Origin: Orobanche coerulescens
Lineage: Eukaryota; Streptophyta; Magnoliopsida; Lamiales; Orobanchaceae
Assembly: GCA_033398695.1 (NCBI GenBank)
Contig: CM065818.1
Span: forward strand, 33,132,001-33,196,000
DNA: 64,000 nucleotides
Direction: 5' to 3'
Shown: one piece after another, positions 22,494 to 33,195 of the stretch
Layout of the letters: each line of letters starts with the position of its first letter
Numbering within the stretch: the first letter of the stretch is position 1
Program-made: the position numbers and the translations under genes
The notes under the pieces: model-generated
Told to the model about the DNA's origin: nothing
Seen by the model: the letters and a program-made list of their open reading frames with translations, nothing else
Databases searched by the model: none

Positions 22494-23449
22494 CGGCGTC
22501 TGGCAGGCTGTGTATTTAAGACACAGCAGATGGTTTTTTCATCATTTTTCTCACTCGTTTCATCCTCTTCCGCACCTGGAGCTTTGATGATCATGGAGGA
22601 ATGTTGTCAGGTGTTTCATCCATGAAGTCTTGGAGTTCATATCATCATTTATCCATCCTATAACATCCTTTGATCGAGCAAATCAGGTCAGATTATCTAG
22701 AAACCTAGTTTTGGGGAATTTGGGTATTTTGGTTGTTTTCATCCGTTAAATCCGATTTAACTTAGGATTGTGATGGATAGATGATTATTTAGATGCATTA
22801 TATCTTTTCCCTTGTTATTCCACGGTTGGATCGTATCGATTCGTTGTTTTGGTCGAGTTCTTGATCGACGCCTTGAAGGTGTCTGATAGAATGTCATAGA
22901 GGGGTTTTCGGAAGTTCTACGATTATTCTTCCTCGTATGATCGTTGATTTATTAATTATATGATGTTAGGGTTGAGTTTCTTGCGAAGAAATCGTGTTGA
23001 ACCCTTCCGTTCATTGTCGTCTTCCTTTTCGTTAGCATCGGGCGTTCCGAAGCTTCCCGGTTGAGCCGTGTTCGTCGGAATACTTGCGTGCCGATTTCGA
23101 GGTAAGTACCTTGTCCATACAATTCTTTTTTGTGTATATGATAATTAGTGATCGTCTCTATGTGTTTGTTTGATCATTTGATTTGAACTTTCAAAAGATT
23201 CGATTTAGTCTCGTTAAGGGCTCACTTTCAAAACGCGTGTGTTTTGTGAATATTGTGCTCCGTGAATGGTTAAGTGAATCCTATGAATTCGCTTGTTGTT
23301 GTTGTGTTTTGATAATATATATACATATATTATCTCTTTTCGGTGCGTTGTGATTTGATAATTGTGTCGTGCTTGGCGTTGTTGCCTTTGGGTGGATTAC
23401 TTGGATATGTTTGGTATGATATGTTATTTGTGTGTGCTTTACTCACCTC

Positions 23450-23900
23450 GAGAGGGTCCGACAGGGCCTCGAGGGAATCTATGGCTTCATCCTGGATTCA
23501 TGACTTTGTTTCGCTAGCCAGCTCGGGAGGGTCCGTCGGGGCCACGAGTGGGGTTTGCGGCTTCGTCCCGGTCCTAGGCGACGTGTGTGCTTGATTTGTT
23601 TTATGAATGTGGCCAGCTCGAAAGGGTCCTTAGAGGCCTCGAGTGGGATTCGTGGCTTCGTCCCGTCATAGACGATGCCTGTGCATGTATGTTTTGTGAA
23701 TGTGTTTGCTCACCTCGGGAGGGTTCGACGGGGCCACGAAGGGAGTCAATGGTAGAGCCCTGGATTCACGAGTGAAACTTCACGAGTGCGTGTGTATGTT
23801 TTGTGAATGTGTTTGCTCACCTCAGGAGGGTTCTACGGGTCCACGGAGGGAGTCCAATGGTAGAGCCCTGAATTCATGAGTGAAACTTCACGGGTGCGTG
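23450..23900 (+). repeat. Tandem repeat block in Gypsy B LTR
   Basis: Four to five imperfect units of about 100 bp begin CTCACCTCGGGAGGGT(C/T)CGACGGGGCC and continue with a variant of TGGATTCACGAGTGAAACTTC. The same block is at 28936-29400 in the 3' LTR. Frames across it are by-products of the repeat. Confidence 0.75.
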
Positions 23901-24646
23901 TGTACTTTATGTCCGTCGAGGACACGTGACGTGTGTTTTAACACTGTGTATTATTGTTGGTTTCATTTTTGAAAACAAAACCTTTGAACTGTGACCCCAT
24001 GTTGATTTATTGAAAGATAAGGATTCGGTAATCCTAAATTGTTTTCTAGTAAAACTCCCCATGGTATTTTAAACCATTTTATAAATCAATTCCCTTGATT
24101 TGTGATCTTCCGGTTTTTGGAATGTTTTACCCAAACTCTTGCATCGGGAAGTACTTTTCGTTACGTTTGGATCTTTGAGGATTCCTGGTTATTGTTATTC
24201 GTGGAATTTGAATTGTATGACTCGTATTTTGCACTTTGTTCTTGCACTAGCAAAATAGTGGAGTTTTGCTAACCCCCGAGTATTCAGGGGGTGGATGTCT
24301 ATTTTTGTATTCGGGTTTTGGGAGCATAACACAGGGTCGGCACGAAGGATGATGAAAGATGATCAATACTAATCACATGAGGAACCATACAGTGTTGTAT
24401 TGGTTCAGTTGTATTTTATTTCCGCTGCAGTATATTTTCCCCGTTGTACGGGAGCATTTTGTATTTCGACCCCTGCGCGGGCATGTTTTGAGTTGTATGT
24501 ATTTATTGAAAGACCAAATCGGTCTACTGAGTCATTTTAGCCTTAAAGACATTGCTGAGATGTTCGACGTTGTTTACCATCCTGGTAAATCCTTGAGGAA
24601 AGGGTCTACGACGTATAATATCCCTGAGTGGATTGGGGGTGTTACA

Positions 24647-27291
24647 TAAATGGTATCGGAGATTAGGTTGTGGAAACCTAGGCTGTCGGGTTTAGTGGTG
24701 TATGTTGAGTTTTGTCTCGTCCGATTTTGTCTGACTGAGTCATGTCGCAATGCGTCATCTGAGTCTGTTGGTCGTGATTAGTATCATGGAGCGATCATCA
24801 TCTTCGTGCGACCTGTGGATGTAAGTCTCCCTTCTTTGTATTGTGCCTCGCGTGACATGAGCTGCTTATATGATTAGATCGTTGATTGATTGAATCCTTC
24901 TGTGGATTTTGATTCCATGATATGTGGGTATACGACTCTAATATTTTATTTATATGAAGGGCGGTGTCGCTGCTAATGTATTTTCGAACTGTATTTTATC
25001 CGCTGCGTGAGTTCTTTCAAAATGACTTTCAGTATTTTGCAAACTGAGTTCTAATTCGTAAAATCGATTCCCTAGATCGAATTTTGGCACTTCGGCCTTG
25101 AATTTTTTATGACGGTTTGATAAAGGATTTTTGTGAGTTTTGGGCATTTTGGCCTATTGAATTTTTGAAAACCTTGAGTATCTTAGAAAATTAAATTTCG
25201 AGACGTACTTTTAAAACGAATTATTTTCTTGCGGTGTTTTCAAGGTGCTTTCTAGTGCCGCAATATATTTCAAAATTTTTCCAGTTGAGGACCAAAAATA
25301 TTTTGAGATATTTTCAATTATTTAGAAATGCTTTGCTTAGACCCGAGGGTCGAATATTTCTGAAAGTTTCAATTTAAAGGAAAAGTGTCCTCATTTTTAT
25401 CAAATGCAAGATGGTTTTTCAAGGTCTCGATAACGATGTTTGCACAACTTTTTGAAAAGGTGATACTCAAGATCAACTAGTGTTTCCAAAATCATTTTTT
25501 TTTCAAAGGCGGTTTTCATTTTTAAAACCTATCACTTCCTGCTTGTGGTCGGAGAAGGTGTGTATGATGTTGTCGTTAGGGTGTTATCCCTACAAGTTTT
25601 GATTGAGTTGGTGGTGTTAGCGTTGAGTCGTTCGCCACGCATTTGTTGTACTAGCCCTCTGTGAGAGATGTGATGTGGCATTTAATGTTTGTCGCCTCAT
25701 GGTGAATTGCGTGTTGTCGCACATGTGCGAGCTGTTAAAGCTTGGGTTTGTACGTTTGTGTAAATGTGTGATTGTTTCATGATGTTTTGTGATTATGTGC
25801 TGGTTATCGTTCGGGCCGTTGAGATCGCCGAACGATGCCGTCGTTGCTGTGATGTTGATATGTGTGTTGCTTAATGATAGTAATCATCGTATGTGTTGCG
25901 TGTTATGATTTTCTGCTGTGCTGAGTTGGCATCTCCGGTTTGTTGTTTTGCGATGTTATATTCCATTGTACTTAGCAGTTGTATATTCGGTATGCCGGCC
26001 GAGGTGCTTCAACCGCATTGTGCCGGGGGCATGTACGTATAAATTGTCCTTCTCGTCAGTAACGCATTTCAAGTGTGGACTCGAGGCACACAGAATCCAG
26101 TTTTGCGAATTGGTTACCGAGACTTCCAGAGTCCGCGCTTCAGCACAGAAATCAGGATCGGCTCTGAGAGGCCCATGGGAAATGTTTCCGTCGACTGCTT
26201 TTGTGTTGTTGCCTTGTTTCCGTTATTGTGAGTTGCAGGGACGACCTTCTTTTATAAGAGGTCGAATGTAATACCCGTATTGTTTTTTGGACTTCTGCAT
26301 TTCCTCTTTCTCAGGTCTATCGACCCGCTCGTGTTCGTTGATACTTTCTGAACTTGTTCTGTATTTCGGTTTCATTGTTCGAACGAGCCGTGATCTTGTT
26401 TTGGGTAGATCTGGTTACTACTGTGACTTTTCCTAGTTCGGTTCGATTCTTGTGAACCTTGTTCGAAAGTAACATCTTTTGGTTCTACTAGTTCTTTTGA
26501 TGTCTTGAGTTGAAGTGTGAACTTCGGAGTCATTGTTCGACCGTTGTCATTCGATCATTGTTGTTTGATCGTTGTTGTTTGATCGTTGTTACTCGATCAT
26601 TGCTTTTTGATCGTTGGTGTTCCATCATTGTTATTTGATCGTTGTTGTCCGATCATTGTTATTTGATCGTTGTTATTCGATCGTTGTTGTTCGGTCGTTG
26701 TTGTTTGATCGTTGTTGTTCGATCGGGGTTGTCTGACTGTTGTTACCTGATCTCGTACCGCGAAGAATTGTCGTTCACTATTAATAAGTTGTTTCGAGTG
26801 TGGCCAGGTGGGTCACTGAGTTGTGCATTGCGAGACGGTAGCTGAGAGATTTGGCGATCGAGGCTGCGTCTCTGCTCCGAAAGGGCACAGAGATGCCTAG
26901 TATGCTTTTTAAGGATTTTGGCGTAGTCCGAATTGTTTGTGATTGTCCTTGTGGATCGTTTTGTGTTTATTTACTGTTTTCTCGACTGTGCGTGTTCCTT
27001 GTATCAGGTGCTTTGTGTTTTGTGATAGTTCGGATAATCGACTTGATTGTATTATCTGTTTTATGACGCTTGTCACTTGTTGGTTTTATTATGTCTCTAC
27101 TGGTGGCGTGGTGTTGGTCGTCGTGGAGCGTGTTTTCACGCCGTTTGTTCCTTTGCGTTGCTTGTAATGTTTCGCCGTTTGGCGTAAGTTACGCGTTTCT
27201 TGTGTATCTCGTTGAGTGTTTCCTAGCAGGATATTGCTCCTCCATACTTGTTTTAAGTTTCGGGACGAAACTTCTTTTAAGGAGGGTAGTA
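24647..27291 (+). pseudogene. Gypsy B interior with gag zinc-knuckle remnants only
   Basis: After the primer site (24651-24664) there are 2.6 kb without RT, RNase H or integrase. Two gag-like scraps can be seen. Around 26071 the plus strand reads FKCGLEAHRIQFC, a CCHC knuckle whose first cysteine is lost. Around 26790 it reads ECGQVGH-stop-VVHC followed by ETVAERFG. Both resemble the second knuckle of chromovirus gag (compare [14 protein letters not shown] in Gypsy A). Stops are dense, and nothing here could make a protein. The remainder is T-rich unique sequence and a 14-bp minisatellite. Confidence 0.55.
26531..26750 (+). repeat. 14-bp minisatellite in Gypsy B interior
   Basis: About fifteen copies of a 14-bp unit, GATCGTTGTTGTTT with variants such as GATCATTGTTATTT and GATCGTTGTTATTC, in head-to-tail order. 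Confidence 0.8.
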
Positions 27292-30137
27292 TGTAATATT
27301 CGCGATTTCGATTTCCAATAATTTTCTTTTTTTTTTGCGGGAGTCCGTTTTGACGACTTGCTTCTGACCGTTTCGTCATTCTGAGAATGTTTAATTCTGC
27401 ACTTTTCGATGTCCGAGTTCGTTTCGGTGTCGTTTTGTTGAGTTCCGTGTATTTAACGACTTTTCCGCACTTGAGTTTGATTCTTGCGAATCTCGTCCGA
27501 AACTGTTGTTTCGAGTTTCTTGTAAGTTCATTTAATGTTATTATTCATGTTGCGAGCTTTGGTTTGGTGTTTCGATCGTGTATCGTGTATTTCGGACGTT
27601 TTGGGCCATTTTCGTAATTTCCCAAAGTTTGTGGTAATTACTTTATGTTGTCGAATTTCGAGCCTTCGGGTGGTCGGAATCGTGTGTTATCTTAGTGCTC
27701 AAATTCGTCTTTGTGAGTACATCGTAACCGTATCTTCGATTCGTATTCAGGTTCGGGTTTCGGGGTCGTCCGGGCCGTCGGAGTTGGCCCCGACCGAGTC
27801 ATGGCCGGGCATGTTGGGGCCAGCCCAGCCCTGGCCGAGTTACGGCCGGAAGGGCCCGGCAGTTACGTACGTAAGGCCGGTTACATACGTAAGCCGTGGC
27901 CGGTTACGTACGTAACGCTGCCGATATTTTTGGGCAGTGAGTTCGGCCATGGCCGGTTACGTACGTAAGCCATGGCCGATTACATACGTAAGACATCCGG
28001 CAGGCTGTGTATTTAAGACGAGTTTTTCATCATTTTTCTCACTCGTTTCATCCTCTTCCGTGGCTGGAGCTTTGATGATCATGGAGGGATGTTGTCAGGT
28101 GTTTAATCCATGAAATCTTGGAGTTCATATAATCATTTATCCATCCTATAACATCCTTTGATCGAGCAAATCAGGTTAGATTATCTAGGAACCTAGTTTT
28201 GGGGAATTTGGGTATTTTGGTTGTTTTCATCCATTTAATCCGATTTAACTTAGGATTGTGATGGATTGATGATTATTTAGATGTATTATATCTTTTCCCT
28301 TGTTATTCCATGGTTGGATCGTATCGATTCGTTGTTTTGGTTGAGTTCTTGATCGACACCTTGAAGGTGTCCGGTAGAGTGTTATAGAGGGGTTTTCGGA
28401 CGTTCTACGATTATTCTTCCTCGTATGATCGTTGATTTATTAATTATATGATGTTAGGGTTGAGTTTCTTGCGAAGAAACCGTGTTGAACTCTTCCGTTC
28501 GTTCTCGTCTTCCTTTTCGTTAGCATCGGGCGTTCCGAAGCTTCCCGGTTGAGCCATGTTCGTCGGAATACTTGCATGCAGATTTCGAGGCAAGTATATT
28601 GTCCATACAATTCTTGTTTTGTGGATATGGTAATTAGTGATCGTCTCTATATGTTTGTTTGATCATTTGATTTGAACTTTCAAAAGATTCGGTTTAGCCT
28701 CGTTAAGGGCTCACTTTCAAAACGCGTGTGTTTTGTGAATATTGTGCTCCGTGAATGGTTAAGTGAACCCTATGAATTCGCTTGTTGTTGTTGTGTTTTG
28801 ATAATATATATATATATATATATTATCTCTTTTCGGTGCATTGTGATTTGACAATTATGTCGTTCTTGGCGTTGTTGCCTTTGGGTGGATTACTTGGATA
28901 TGTTTGGTATGATATGTTATTTGTGTGTGCTTTACTCACCTCGGGAGGGTCCGACGGGGCCTCGAGGGAATCTATGGCTTCGTCCTGGATTCATGGGTTT
29001 GTTTCGCTAGCCAGCTCGGGAGGGTCCGACGGGGCCTCGAGTGGGATTCGTGGCTTCGTCCCGGTCCTAGGTGACGTGTGTACTTGATTTGTTTTATGAA
29101 TGTGTCCAGCTCGAGAGGGTCCTTAGAGGCCTCGATTGGGATTCATGGCTTCGTCTCGGTCCTAGGCGATGCCTGTGCATGTATGTTTTGTGAATGTGTT
29201 TGCTCACCTCGGGAGGGTTCGACGGGGCCACGGAGGGAGTCCAATGGTAGAGCCCTGGATTCATGAGTGAAACTTCACGAGTGCGTATGTATGTTTTGTG
29301 AATGTGTTTGCTCACCTCGGGAGGTTCGACGGGGCCACAGAGGGAGTCCAATGGTAGAGCCCTGGATTCACGAGTGAAACTTCACGGGTGCGTGTGTATT
29401 TTATGTCCGTCGAGGACACGTGACATGGGTTTTAACACTGTGTATTGTTGTTGGTTTCATTTGTGAAAACAAAACCTTTGGGCTGTGACCCCCTGTTGAG
29501 TTTTTGAAAGATAAGGATTCGGTAGTCCTAAATTGTTTTCTAGTAAAACTCCCGATGGTATTTTAAACCATTTTATAAATTATTTCCCTTGATTTGTGAT
29601 CTTCTGGTTTTTGGAATATTTTACCCAAACTCTTGCCTCGGGAAGTACTTTTCGTTACGTTTAGATCTTTGAGGATTCCTGGTTATTGTTATTCGTGGAA
29701 TTTGAATTGTATGACTCGTATTTTGCACTTTGTTCTTGCACTAGCAAAACAATGGAGTTTTGCTAACCCCCGTTTCGGGGGGTGGATGTCTGTTTTTGCA
29801 TTCAGGTTTTGGGAGCATAACACAGGGTCGGCACGAAGGATGATGAAAGATGATCGATACTAATCACATGAGGAACCATACATTTTTGTATTGGTTCAGT
29901 TGTATTTTATTTCCGCTGCAGTATATTTTCCCCGTTGTACGGGAGCCTTTTGTATTTCGACCCCCGCGCGGGCATGTTTTGAGTTGTATGTATTTATTGA
30001 AAGACCAAATCGGTCTACTAAGTCATTTTAGCCTTAAAAGCATTGTTGAGATGTTCGACGTTGTTTACCAGCCTGGTAGATCCTTGAGGAAAGGGTCTAC
30101 GACGTGTAATATCCCTGAGTGGATTGAGGGTGTTATA
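27292..30137 (+). repeat. Gypsy B 3' LTR
   Basis: Uninterrupted 2846-bp LTR. It contains the palindrome array (27863-27990), an (AT)n stretch at 28801-28822 and the tandem block at 28936-29400. The terminal CA is mutated to TA. Divergence from the 5' LTR is visible every few tens of bases. Confidence 0.9.
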
Positions 30138-30409
30138 TTTATCTGTGTTGCAATAGACGTTATAATTTAATAAAATAGATACCAGATTGTGTGGGGGCCA
30201 CCTGTGGGCCCATATTGTGGAAACGAGGTTAATGCAATACCTGCAATCTAATGTGTATTACAAAAGGGTGCTTTAAGTATGGCAACACCTAAAATGAACA
30301 GAATAAAAATATAGCATTTAAATATTGCATTTCCCATAAAAAACAATTATGCATTATTAACCTAGCTATAGTTAAACCAACAAGTACATCAATCTACCAA
30401 AAACATCAA

Positions 30410-30610
30410 CTAATCCACTACATCAACCAAATAGACAAATGGATGATAATTGTTCAAAAAATAAGAACAAATGGATGACATATAAGAGCTAGGGCCTCCT
30501 GTAACTGGAGTGTCATATTCTTGCATAATTGGAGTGCCATCTTCTCGCGTAATTGGAGTGCCATCTTCTCGTGTGTCACCAGAAAGTATTGCACCAATAT
30601 CAATTTTCAA
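30410..30610 (-). CDS. Short frame with repeated TREDGTPI peptide
   Basis: A 66-residue minus-strand frame inside CACTA-3 has the words TREDGTPITREDGTPI from a 27-bp DNA duplication (30535-30585), followed by VTGGPSSYMSS. I do not recognise it. Upstream on the same strand (about 30690-30640) a frame reading GESEAPAQPDMDSEKK could be a preceding exon, which would make this the C-terminal end of a CACTA-encoded accessory protein. It may equally be chance. Confidence 0.25.
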   Translation of the reverse strand: MKIDIGAILSGDTREDGTPITREDGTPIMQEYDTPVTGGPSSYMSSICSYFLNNYHPFVYLVDVVD

Positions 30611-31328
30611 GTCAGGGTTGGCCTCACCTATTTTTTTTCAGAATCCATGTCAGGTTGTGCTGGAGCTTCTGATTCACCTTGACATCCATTTCTTCATTGA
30701 CCCTGCCATGTCCTGAAAAAAGTGTACAGACACAATGTGAATTATAAATATAAACCAGACACCATAAAAGTGTTTTTCTAAACGAACATGACCCTACTAG
30801 TCAAAGGATTGTCCAAGATTAATCAAATTAGTCCTTGTCTTCTATTTATATACTTATTAATCAAAGGATTATATACTTTATAATATTCCTAATCCAATCC
30901 TATTTTTCTATTCTATTTATAGCTTTCTTGTCATAATACAATTCAGAAATACAATATCAAAATGAAATAAAAAGAAAGTCCAGAAGTGCATCTATGCAAG
31001 TGTGTAAAGAAATTCTGACTGCATGTCCACAAGAAATCTCAAATGATGAAAAGGAGGAAACAATCAATGGTGCAGCTGACATGAAAACTCAGTTGCATCT
31101 GAAAAGCAATCGACCTCTACCATTTCTTAGCTTATTTGACACATAAGTGGCAAATATTAAATAGCTAGATCAAATAGAAAATAAAATGAAGAATGTTGTT
31201 TTTTTTTATTTCGACAAAACAAGCTTATAAAAATTTGATTCTTGCTATAGGATATTGCAAAATATAATCCATATGGGTATAATGGCAACAACTGAATTAT
31301 TGAAGAGAACAGCTCAGAAAAGCAATCT

Positions 31329-31775
31329 TTGAAAGAAATCTCATTTGAAAAAGCCAATGACAATGTGTCAGCAGTCACGCATGAGGCAAAACTGGCGAAA
31401 GAACACTTGATAAAAGCTGACTTGCTAGAAAAGGAGAAGCATAAAGTAACTCTGGTAAAGGAAGAAGTACATATCTTGTCAATGCAAGTAGCAGATGGGG
31501 ATGTTAAAGCATATGCTTTGGTTCAAGACACAAACAAAAGTTCCCTAGAGGGGCAAAGACTTGATGCAGAAACTCGGTGTTTATCCAGAAAGAAAGGCAG
31601 GTTATCATGTCATACATATGGTGTATATACACAATCAGATGAAAAACAGAGTTGTTTAATGTATAAAATCAGTGAAAATCTGGCACTTAAAACTGGCCTT
31701 AACCACACAACTGTCGGGAGGGTTGTAGGGCGACAACCCCATTACAAAACATTCTTTAATCGAAAATTAACCTAA
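31329..31775 (+). CDS. Unrecognised 148-residue frame in CACTA-3
   Basis: An ATG-initiated frame with a Lys/Glu-rich, probably helical first half (KANDNVSAVTHEAKLAKEHL, DLLEKEKHKVTLVKEEVHIL) and a basic second half. I recognise no domain. It may be a captured exon or a remnant of a CACTA accessory gene, or a chance frame. No start-context or splice evidence decides between these. Confidence 0.25.
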   Translation: MKEISFEKANDNVSAVTHEAKLAKEHLIKADLLEKEKHKVTLVKEEVHILSMQVADGDVKAYALVQDTNKSSLEGQRLDAETRCLSRKKGRLSCHTYGVYTQSDEKQSCLMYKISENLALKTGLNHTTVGRVVGRQPHYKTFFNRKLT

Positions 31776-31879
31776 TTTCAAAACCTAATTCCATTAATCT
31801 GAAGCAAAAAGGAATACTAACCTCTGCTCGGCGGTGGTAAGATGTTGATGACGATGGCCGATGTCACATCTGCTGCTCA

Positions 31880-32040
31880 AATCGTGTGCGTGTGTGTGCA
31901 GGCGGAGCCCGGTGTGTGTGTGTGAGTGTGTGAGTTTTGAGAGAAAGAAAAAAAAGAATAAGAAGAACAGGGAGAGGGAGATCGGGAAGGAAAGGACAGA
32001 GAGACATGGAGAGAAAAGAAAAGGAAAAAAATGAGAATAT
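31880..32040. repeat. (TG)n and purine-rich low-complexity tract
   Basis: GTGTGTGTGTG runs at 31888-31940 are followed by about 90 bp of almost pure purine (AGAAAGAAAAAAAAG, GAGAGGGAGATCGGG). On the minus strand this is a CT-rich stretch followed by a CA-rich one, as in many plant 5' leaders, so it could be the promoter-proximal part of a lost minus-strand gene. Confidence 0.6.
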
Positions 32041-32559
32041 TGAGGGGCGGTTACCAAGAAGTAGGGTTTGAGTATAATCCCAGTTTAGATACGCTGTTAC
32101 TTCACTAATGGGGAGATATTTTTATCCAAAAAAAATCATTGCGCTTTTTACTTCAGCAATTACCAAATTACTGAAGTATATTCAACTTAAAATTTTCGAC
32201 CTATTCCGTGTTTTTTTGGGTGAAGTCTAATATATTGTGTTACTGCACCAAATGCTAAAGTGAAGTTGTTTATAGTATTTTAGTTCTAATATATGTTTTG
32301 CCGAAGTAAATAGTAGCGAAGTCTATCAAACAAATTCTACTAGTGATAGTAGCGCTTCTAATTAAACACCATGTAAGTATTTTTTATTTTATTTTATTTT
32401 TATTTTATTCTAAAATATAATCACTTGCATAACATTTTTTTTAAAAATGCTAACATACTTGCGTAGCGCTTCCAAAAATACGGTATGTAAGTATTGTATC
32501 CTAAGTTGAAATGTGTAGTAGTGATAACTGGTCTCTAATGTCTCTCATAAAAAAATAGT

Positions 32560-32990
32560 GGGCCCGTTTGACATATTAGAGACATGTTGTTTATAATATT
32601 CGGTGTTTTTTTACATTAAAATTTCTTTTTTATACAATTTTAATAATTTCATTCAAAATTTATTACTTTTCATATATTATTTTCTTAATTTTTTAATAAA
32701 ATTACATATTGTAAGAAAATTTTAAAAAAAATAGTATTTATGAAATAAAAATAGTATTTATTTAATGAATTCATATTTTTTATAAAATATATTTTTTTGT
32801 TTTAATAAATTTATATATATTATTTTTTTTTAATTTTTTAATAAAATTATAATTTGTAAGAAAATTTTGAAAAATAAATAAATATAGTATATATATTTAA
32901 TGTAGACATATTTTATATAGACAATCTTTTTAGTTTTATTAAATTTTAATTAGTCTTAAAGTATAATTTTTATTTTCAAAGAAATTTATC
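32560..32990. repeat. AT-rich direct duplication
   Basis: Two copies of a block containing TTTTTTAATAAAATTA then ATTGTAAGAAAATTTT (near 32690 and 32840) lie about 145 bp apart in sequence that is above 85% A+T. There is no coding signal. Confidence 0.6.
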
Positions 32991-33011
32991 TTTATATTTA
33001 TTAATTTTTTA

Positions 33012-33195
33012 AGGCAACACAGGCATAGTGTTGCAGTGTGTAACACCTATTTATAGCTAAAGCAACACAAATTTATGTCTACGGTAACACCAAGGTTACA
33101 AGGTTGCGATAGGGCACAAATTTCATAGCTACCGCAACACCTGAGGAGGCAACACCATGCCCATGAGGTGGCGATAGGCCATCTATGGCATAGTG
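33012..33195. repeat. CACTA-3 right subterminal repeats and terminus
   Basis: GGCAACAC, GTGTTGC and AACACC words in both orientations lead to the terminus GGCCATCTATGGCATAGTG. They match the left-end vocabulary at 2712-2936. Confidence 0.8.

Larger units (their letters stand above)
22307..24646 (+). repeat. Gypsy B 5' LTR, second segment
   Basis: Continues the LTR from 3444 after Gypsy A and ends GGGGTGTTACA at 24646. It carries the TTACGTACGTAA array (22366-22493) and a larger tandem block (23450-23900). Confidence 0.9.
2942..30137 (+). mobile_element. Gypsy B: chromovirus-derived, pol-less LTR element
   Basis: The element is bounded by TGTAAT at 2942 and TGTTATA at 30137 (normal TGTTACA mutated), with TTTAT duplicated at 2937-2941 and 30138-30142. 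The 5' LTR is split by Gypsy A (2942-3444 plus 22307-24646, about 2843 bp); the 3' LTR is 27292-30137 (2846 bp). The primer site at 24651 (TGGTATCGGAGATT) and the GGGACGAAACTTC plus TTTTAAGGAGGG stretch just before the 3' LTR are chromovirus hallmarks. The interior is only 24647-27291 (2.6 kb) and has no RT, RNase H or integrase that I can find, so the element is non-autonomous (LARD-like). Confidence 0.85.
2712..33195. mobile_element. CACTA-3: complete CACTA transposon, inflated by nested insertions
   Basis: The left terminus CACTACGCCATAGATGGCC (2712-2730) and the right terminus ending GGCATAGTG (33177-33195) are inverted copies with one mismatch in 19. Both are flanked by GAC (2709-2711 and 33196-33198), the 3-bp target duplication expected for CACTA. 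Both ends carry the same subterminal vocabulary (GTTGC-ATAG-CC, AACACC). Removing Gypsy B (2942-30137) and its duplicated TTTAT leaves about 3.3 kb, too small to encode a full transposase. This is a non-autonomous or eroded copy. It interrupts Copia G in the RT domain. Confidence 0.9.
30138..33195. other. CACTA-3 remainder right of Gypsy B
   Basis: Resumes CACTA-3 with GTGTTGCAATAGACG. It holds two weak open frames (30410-30610 minus, 31329-31775 plus), a (TG)n and purine-rich tract (31880-32040), possible ends of other CACTA elements (32341-32345 and 32519-32523), very AT-rich sequence (32560-32990) and the right subterminal array. No transposase domain is recognisable. Confidence 0.6.

Noticed and set aside
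23343..24649. Plus-strand frames of 60-96 residues in the Gypsy B LTR as host genes
   Set aside because: Equivalent frames occur in the 3' LTR (28782-30170) only because the LTRs match. They cross tandem repeats and lack protein features.
32104..32345. A short CACTA from CACTAATGGGG (32104) to TACTAGTG (32345)
   Set aside because: The two ends do not match as inverted repeats beyond CACTA, and the flanking triplets differ.
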